This document shows, piece by piece, positions 57,099 through 64,000 of a stretch of DNA of 64,000 bases. The stretch's first letter is position 1; the number at the start of each line of letters is the position of its first letter. Location of the stretch: assembly GCA_003952965.2 (NCBI GenBank), contig CM025853.1:35124253-35188252 (forward strand). The letters are read 5' to 3'. This stretch comes from Morella rubra. Its lineage: Eukaryota; Streptophyta; Magnoliopsida; Fagales; Myricaceae. Both the position numbers and the translations under genes were made by a program. Under the pieces are notes generated by a model that saw only the letters and a program-made list of their open reading frames with translations, was not told the DNA's origin and searched no databases.

Positions 57099-60000
57099 TC
57101 ATACAGGGATCATCTTTAAGCCAGCAGCAATTGGCATGCCCAAAAATCCAATTATTACGCTAAGGAACCATTGTGGCAAACTGAGAGGCGATGTGCTTGC
57201 AAATGTTCCCAGGAACTGCACGATTATGATTTGGAAGAGAACAGTGCAACTGAGAACTCCCACAAACACATAATTCCGCAGTATGCCTTTGAATACATCT
57301 ATTTCCTCCATCTCGCGTGAGCTTATCTCATTGAAAACCTGCAGAATCACATAATCAAGTCACTTCCCGTACACAAAAAGTTCTGATGGGGGTTCAGAAA
57401 TTGAAGTATCATTAAGTGCGAAATTGAAACTACTTCCGTACCCTAATCGTTGCAATCCCATTGAACTACTCATATTTGATTCAGACAAAAAGACACATGT
57501 CTTTTAAGACAAATATTGCAGCAATACTATAATTCCTCTGGAAAGCAGAAACTTAACTGCAGAGTTGGTTGGAGGGACTCTGCCAGAGAGATGGTCAAAG
57601 ATTTGAATGTGAATTCCTTGACGTTATCATGTTATCAAGTAAATCATAAACAGAAGCAAATCCAGAACATATTTTGTTATGTTGGCAATTTCTAGTTTCA
57701 CGTTATTGTTTATGTACATGCATGCGATCTGCACCCTTAGTCCTCAACAAGAATGGGGGCAGAATTTCTGTTCAACCTTACATACTACAAACATTATCTA
57801 CGAATTCAGAATAACCTGCTTGTCATTGTACTTCAAAAATAGTTTATAAAAGAATAGCGCTGTTGGGTCTTTCATAAAAGGTTTACCTGACAGAAGACAA
57901 ACGTGTTGAAAATGAGTGTGTTCAGGATTAGATCAGAATCTGGGCCTTCAAGATGAAATATTGATTTTCCCGTGTGTCTGAAGCAACCATATTACGAGTA
58001 ATTGATAGAAAGATTGTCCTAAGATATTTCTCCACATGACATTACTGATGAAGTTCCCTTTCCTTCCAAGTGGTGAACGCTTCATTAGATCATCATTTGG
58101 AGGCTCAGTTGCGAGTGCAAGTGCTCCCAGCGTGTCCATAATCATGTTGACCCACAATAGCTGAACAGCTGTGAGGGGTGCAGTCCCTGAAGCATGATTT
58201 CATGTAAAGGCATAAGCAGACATGGAAAAATGGTTCTTTTGACACATACAGAAAGAAGGCAACTTCAACATGAGAATAAGATGAGATGTAGTATGTGGAC
58301 TTTCTAACCTGTCAGACAAGCTGAAGAGAAGTTAACAATCAATGCAACCACATTAACTGTCAGCTGGAACTGTACGAATTTTTGGATATTTACGTAAACT
58401 GAACGTCCCCATTTGGCCACCGTCACAATTGTGGAGAAATTATCATCCAGAATTATGACATCAGCGCTCTCTTTAGCCACCTGAATTTAGTAAAGATTAG
58501 CTGTAATAGTTGCAGCAAGGTGATTATCAAAAACCAAAAGAATTATAAAAACTTGAACCAATGAGAAACCCCCAACCACTCGATCAAATATAGAAGTGTA
58601 AACAAAATGACGAACTATGTTCCAACTTTGTTGCATCAGCTGCCTACACTTTTTAGTCATTTTCATCGAGTGAGGGACATATTTCCATCTAAAAGAATGT
58701 CTATAATGTCTCTCTATAATATAGCATCGATAAATCCACAGTATAGATAAACCACTTTCTTGAGGACTTCCAATTTCGTGTATCGTTTTTATTCTCCCCG
58801 ATTACACAAGTAAGGGAACAAGAAAATATAGCACGCACAGATGTTTCCCAATTAAAAGCACCCAGCAAAAACAGGCATATTAACTTGTTCTTTTTTACTT
58901 CCAATAGCCATTCATCCCTGATTTTTTCAGATTGCAGTCCGATAAATGCTCCGTTTGGAAACCACTATAGTGTGCTCACCTCAGTTCCAGCAATGCCCAT
59001 TGCTAGTCCAATATCTGCTTCATGAAGTGCTGGGGCGTCGTTTGTTCCATCACCGGTTACAGCTACGACCTCATTGAATGTCGTACGCAATTGCTTCACC
59101 AGAGTATGCTTGTCTAGTGGTGAAGATCGGGCCATCACCTATAGAAAAAGGAAACTTATATGTCAGCGACTAAAGAAAAATGTACGCTGCTCTGAATGAT
59201 CCACTGTGTTTGCAGATATGCTGAAATAGAAACGAAGAAAGCACCTGAATTTTAGGAATTAGTTCAAGCAGTTCCTTCTGACTCTTCTCCCGGAACTCTG
59301 GACCTTCAATGGCTATACCCTCATCTGTGAGAATTCCGCATTCCCTCGCTATAGCCTTTGCAGTATTAATATTATCTCCCGTAACCATTCTTACTGTAAT
59401 TCCAGCTGAACGGCAAATTGCAACAGACTCCTTGACACCAGGACGCACAGGATCTTTGATCCCCACTACTCCTATACAAGTATAGCCAGAAACTGGGATA
59501 GAATTATGTGCAGAGAACCCATTTTCAAGTTCCATATAGGCAAGACAGATAGTACGAAGAGCCTCGCTAGCAAATTGATTAATTGTATTTGTAAGATAGT
59601 TGATGGATGCTTCATCAAGGGGAACAACCTCACCATTCGCATCGATCACCTTGTCGCAGGCAGCCAAAATAATCTCTGAAGCACCTTTACAGTGGGCTCG
59701 AAACCCTCCTTCAGGAAGCTCGACCACTACCCCCATCCGTTTCTTAACAGAGTTGAATGGCTCGACTTTAACAAGATTAGATGCTTGTCGCTCAGCCTGA
59801 AAATCTCCACCAAGTGACAAACCAAACTCCAACAAAGCAGTATCTGTGGGTGTTCCCAGGGTCTCAAATTTCCCATCTTTGTTCAGTACAACTTCGCCCC
59901 CAGTGTTATTGAATATTGATTGTAGAAGAAGTTTCAGAGCAGAATCTGGCAGTTTGGAGCACAGGTTGGAAGCATCATTGGGTTTGGTAACTTCTTCGAC

Positions 60001-63000
60001 ATTCATGCAGATGCACGATTTCACGACGGACATGTGGTTAGTGGTTAGCGTCCCAGTTTTGTCACTACAGATATTTGTGGCTGATCCCATAGTTTCACAA
60101 GCTGCCAAATGACGCACAAGTGCTTTGTCGTTCATCATCTTCTTCATGGCAAAGGCAAGGCTCAATGTTACAGCCAATGGCAGTCCCTCTGGAACAGCAA
60201 CAACAACAATTGTAACAGCCACAGCAAAAAATTCCAACATTTCCAATGCCTCATCTCCAGACCAGCTCAAATGGGTTCCCTCTTGCCATTTACGGCTCAG
60301 CAATCCTTGCACTAGAACTGCAAAAGTCACAACGGCAAAGAAAAGGCCTATCTTACCTATAATGGTGGCCACTCCATTCAATTTCACCTGCAGTGGGGTT
60401 TCATCATCTCCACCTTCACTAAGAGTTGCCATCAATTTACCCCATTGGGTCCTCATCCCAACAGTGGTAACCATCATCTTGCATGATCCATCTTGAACTT
60501 TTGTTCCAGAGAGAAGAAAGGGATTTTCTGCACTCACCATTACCGGGTCACTCTCCCCAGTTAAACTTGATTCATCGATTGCTACAGAAAATCCTGAAAC
60601 AAAAAGTCCATCTGCAGGGACTTGGTCCCCAATAGCAAGATGTACAATATCACCAGGAAGTAAATCATATATGGACATTTTCTGCCTATATCCATTTCTT
60701 GTAACCTGAATATCAATCTTCTGTTTCTCCTTGTCCAAATCCTTGAATTGTAAAGATTGACGATAATCACTTGTTGCCGTGACAAAGACAACCAACAAGA
60801 TGCTTGCAACGATACCAAGACCATCGTGGGCCCCTTTTGGCCATCCCTCCATAGCTACGCCCACGATCAAAGACACAAAAGCACACACGCCAAGAATCAT
60901 AAGAGTCATGTCCTGAAGGGCTTCCCAGACAAATACCCAGAAACTCCGTCCTTTACTCTCTGTAAATTTATTGATGCCATAAATCTCTCGTCTGCAGTTC
61001 AACTCACTACCACTAGTTAGCCCATTTTTGGTGGATGTGGAGAGCTTTTCTGCAATACCAACTACTCCACCATGAAATTTGAGGTTCTTCAAATCATGAC
61101 CTTCGACAATAGCTCCCAATTCTTTAGCACAAATCTGAAAACCTGCAGCTGTAACTTCTTCAGGGACAGTGTAGTCATTTGGTTGTGCAATGTAGTCCTG
61201 CACCCCTGCAGACATCACAATTGTCAAATGGAGAATAGTTTAAGGTAACATAATCTAAACTGATATTAACTTTGAAGGGACTTGCCTAAGGTAAATTGAA
61301 ATGCAGCTTTGGAAACCAAAACAGCAATCCTTAACTTCTCCTACATATTCAAGATAGAAAAGCAGTCAGTCTTCAAACTTTAAACCAAATGATTTCAGCC
61401 TCAGTAATATTTGGTATTTGGTATCTGGTAATCCATGAGCAGGAAAAGAATCCAAATACTAAGAATTCTATCTTGAAAGAGTGCAATCGTAGATATCAAG
61501 AGCTGAGACAGACTAAAAAAGTGACTGGAAAAGGAAAAGTAAAAAGCTAAAGGCGGAGGTGCAAAGTATGTGAATTAAGGAATCAAGCAAAATCACTTCT
61601 TGATAAGATTCATAATACTTCAGGAGTTCAAAGAAATGTTAGCATGGCTTAAACTGCTAATGCCTAATATCAGCATTCTTTTGAAGTTTTACTAATACTT
61701 ATGTTTTAATACTTCAGGACTTCTTTAGACTCCAAATATCACCCTTAGAACGATATCTTTTCCCAGATGGACCAGGGAATCGTACTAAAATATCCTAGGC
61801 CAAAAGATTGGGATAAAGAAGAAAGAATATATGAGTAAATCTTAAAGAGCAAATTGGAAAATGGAGAGTTGAGAAGTATTGAAATTGTGAGTAAAGTGAT
61901 AGTCACTGTTGATAATAGAAAAATTAATTCTAACGTAAAATAATAATTTTATCACCTTTGTATGGACAAATGATACAGATTTACACTTTGGCCAAGAAAA
62001 AAAAATGATACAGATTTACACTTTGGTCAGTAACAACAACAGTAAAAAGCGTCAAACATATCCCGGTTCATATGCGACAATGCTATAAAAAATATACATT
62101 ATTATCAACTTACAATAATGAAATTAATACATCCATTTAGTTCATATTGGATATTATGGACTCAAAGACTTAAATCATATTTGTGGTTATGGTCTAATTA
62201 CAAATCTCCCGCTATTTCATTCCCCTAAATTTTCATACGCTTTTATGCAGAGATGTGAAGAATTTATCTTATTTGTTGGAAATCTTCTGGAAAATCACAT
62301 TTCTTATGACTTATGTAGTAGTATGGTTGTACCTGACTCCAGCAGCCGGTTATCAATACACGCATGGACGTATAACGGAGGTGTAACGTACACACTCGCG
62401 TGTGGTGGTGGATATCAACAGCTTTCTGTTGGTTTGTTCTCTCTTCTTTTTTTCTTTGAATTGGTTTTTACTCTCTGTTTGAGACTAATGATGTGGAAGG
62501 TTGCCTCTAGTGCACTCCCTCTGTTTGTATGCTCAACCAAATGATTGGGAAGCTGTTTTTCGGGCTCCATGTCCATTGTGCCCAGGTGGTGTTGAACCCC
62601 CCATCCATCTCTTTATTACTTGTCCAGTGGCAAGAGATTTGTGGAGACAGTCTATGAAGCCCTTGGATGTGACTCGCCTTCCACTTGGATCCATGAAGGA
62701 GGTTGTCTCCTTTATTATTTTGGACAAAGGAGGAATGCAGTTATCACTGAATGAGCATCGCTCTCTTATTATAAATGCTGCCATAGTAATTGACATTATA
62801 TGGCAGACTAGAAATGGGGTGGTGCATAGAGGGGAAGTGCTGAACATGCAGAATCTTATTAGCTCTATTATTGCTCGTGTTTTTGAGCACATTCATGCTT
62901 GGCAAGAACAGGATAACCTAAGCCACAAGAATTGGCAGCCACCTGATCCAGGATGGATTAAGGTAAACACTGATGTTGCTGTACGTGAAAATGGGTCAGT

Positions 63001-63846
63001 CATAGCGCTGTCCTGCCGGGACAGTTCCAGTTCCCTCTGTATGGCTTACACGGAACGAGTCAATGCTATGGACCCCTTGCTTGGTGAAGCACTTGCAGTG
63101 AAAACTGCTATGGAGCAAGCAACTTGGCTGGTTTGGAGTAAGGTTCTGTTTGAAAGTGACTCTTTATTGCTCTGCAATGAAGTAAATACGTCTACCGCCC
63201 ATCCTCTATGGAATATTGCAGAGCATGTGGAAGCTATAAAGAACCAGATGAGAAAAAGTCCCGATTGGCAGATCAAATGGATACCAAGGACTGCAAACCG
63301 GATGGCCCATCTTTTAGCGAAATGGGCTGCCTCGACTGGTATGGAGGGTATCATCCCTCTAGATCTCCTTCCGGTTTCTGTAAAACTTTGTGATCTGTAA
63401 TTGTGGTTTATGTATGCTTGTATCCTATTGGTTTCTATCAACGAAACGACTTCGAAAAAAAAAAACAAGATTTGTTCTCTCTGTTTCCTCTGTTTTCGTT
63501 CTGGGTTGTTTTAGACTCGGTGAAAGACTAGGAGCTCTATGTAATTTCAAATTTAAATTTTTAAACTTGTATTGCAAATTCTTATTAAATGACAGCTAGA
63601 ACAAATGATATAGGATTGTTACGTCGTCGTGAACTGGTATCATTGTAAAGAAAGCGAGAGGGAAAATACCTGATTAGTCCGGCGCATAGCAGCAGCTTCG
63701 AAACGCTTGGAGAGGTTGGCAGTGAAACGAAACCGTCGCTTCGGGTTCTTCACCAGGAAACACAAGTCCCTCCATCTCTGAAGCACCTCCTCCGACGAGT
63801 GCTTCGGCTTCACCTCTCCAAAATTCTCTTTCAAATAGCTCTCCAT
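57099..63846 (-). CDS. ACA1: Autoinhibited Ca2+-ATPase (ACA1/ACA2 type), frameshift near the 3' end
   Basis: Seven minus-strand exons: 63846-63670, 61340-61286, 61205-59245, 59138-58980, 58480-58309, 58186-57887, 57338-57099. The N-terminus [20 protein letters not shown] and the CaM-binding autoinhibitory stretch ([19 protein letters not shown]) are diagnostic. [19 protein letters not shown] (M4), the phosphorylation site CSDKTGTLT (Asp about 459), [20 protein letters not shown] and the C-terminus GLKMIPV follow. P2B pumps export Ca2+ from the cytosol using ATP and are released by calmodulin. Without the lesion the protein would be 1,020 residues, the length known for ACA1. Exon 6 is 300 nt instead of 299: one extra base in CAGACACACGGG (about 57968-57983) changes QTKGKS to [10 protein letters not shown] and stops at about residue 920, removing the last transmembrane helices. 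Intron 2 has a GC donor (TTAG|GCAAGT). Intron 1 contains a LINE. Confidence 0.9.
61341..62444. other. Part of Ca2+-ATPase intron 1, nothing recognised
   Basis: AT-rich sequence between exon 2 and the LINE insertion. No coding signal, RNA gene or repeat boundary was recognised. Confidence 0.4.
62445..63470 (+). mobile_element. 5'-truncated LINE with zf-RVT and RNase H-like 3' ORF
   Basis: An open frame at about 62501-63400 (+) encodes the end of a non-LTR retrotransposon polyprotein: the zinc-binding [18 protein letters not shown] and VARDLWRQ motif of zf-RVT, then an RNase H-like domain starting [16 protein letters not shown] with [25 protein letters not shown] and [17 protein letters not shown]. 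The usual first catalytic Asp context (VNTDVA) is kept. The reverse transcriptase domain is absent. The element ends in A10 plus CAAGA at 63456-63470 and is flanked by TTTGTTCTCTCT at 62433-62444 and 63471-63482, a perfect 12-bp target duplication. It lies antisense in intron 1 of the Ca2+-ATPase gene. A domesticated RNase H-like gene is the alternative but does not explain the poly(A) and duplication. Confidence 0.8.
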
Positions 63847-63888
63847 TACCGCTTCTTTCTTTGTTCTACTTTCCTGTGACCAAACTCC

Positions 63889-63900
63889 TTATATATATAC
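63889..63900 (-). promoter_or_regulatory. TATA-like box upstream of the Ca2+-ATPase gene
   Basis: TATATATATAAGG on the minus strand lies 43-54 bp before the ATG. If used, the leader would be very short, so a more distal start outside the window is equally possible. Confidence 0.3.
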
Positions 63901-64000
63901 AGTCAGTCAGTCATCAACTCCAAGTTTGGGACATACAAGTTTCTTTGAAAAAGCATCTGCAGCAGGCAAGTGCGAGGCAACTCTTCGGTCCACCATGGCA

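Larger units (their letters stand above)
44784..59689. repeat. Tandem segmental duplication, unit II (about 14.9 kb)
   Basis: Second copy of 35124-44787 in the same orientation. It is longer because of an LTR-like insertion, hAT element B, a truncated hAT end, a small LTR-like insertion, a larger minisatellite, a MITE, a captured CAP-G2 fragment with repeated C4 promoter, another small insertion and a nested element in hAT A. To the right it continues without break into the 5' part of the Ca2+-ATPase gene. Confidence 0.93.

Noticed and set aside
61170..61227. Methionine at 61227 as start of the Ca2+-ATPase
   Set aside because: That frame reads through the intron 2 acceptor; exons 1 and 2 upstream supply the true, family-typical N-terminus.

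Overview
This is nuclear DNA of a flowering plant, a dicot and most likely a woody rosid (the species cannot be fixed from the window). The evidence is many short exons with GT-AG and a few GC-AG introns, AT-rich spacers with poly(T)/(AG)n tracts, plant-specific families (group I formin, BTB-TAZ protein, X8-domain protein, autoinhibited Ca2+-ATPase, D-type cyclin), a plant initiator tRNA-Met and typical plant hAT, MITE, LTR and LINE debris. All splice models were made by eye from reading-frame continuity and splice consensus; no transcript data were available.

Layout. 1-3.1 kb: no gene recognised. 3.7-5.1 kb (+): four-exon gene for an 85-residue coiled-coil-like protein. 6.2 kb (+): initiator tRNA-Met. 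6.9-8.5 kb (-): secreted, degenerate GH17-like protein with a C-terminal X8/CBM43 domain. 8.5-12.7 kb: gene-poor spacer. 12.7-17.4 kb (+): group I formin. 19.8-21.8 kb (-): BTB/TAZ (BT4-type) protein with a probable long 5' UTR intron. 23-27.3 kb: spacer. 27.5-27.9 kb: D-type cyclin fragment. 28.8-34.4 kb (+): condensin-II subunit CAP-G2, disturbed by three clustered frameshifts in exon 1.

35.1-59.7 kb is the most unusual part. It is a tandem segmental duplication. Unit I (35124-44787) and unit II (44784-59689) each carry, in the same order, four CYCD5-like cyclin copies or relics (C1, C2, an inverted C3, C4) followed by the 3' part of an ACA1-type Ca2+-ATPase gene. The unit-unit junction is visible at 44784-44787, where Ca2+-ATPase exon 3 is fused to the tail of cyclin C1 exon 1 through a TTTA microhomology. 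The units have since diverged through a ~110 bp minisatellite (4 versus 8 copies), a captured CAP-G2 fragment, and hAT, MITE, LTR-like and nested insertions, so each unit serves as the empty-site control for the other. Only C4 of unit I keeps a complete cyclin reading frame. The only Ca2+-ATPase copy with a 5' end (57099-63846) carries a 1-bp insertion that removes its last membrane helices; the unit I copy has no 5' end and a different 1-bp deletion. A 5'-truncated LINE with a poly(A) tail and a 12-bp target duplication sits in intron 1 of the Ca2+-ATPase gene.

The genes are not an operon-like system. The coherent theme is cell-cycle and chromosome genes (cyclins with E2F-like promoter sites, CAP-G2) next to a locally rearranging, decaying gene cluster.
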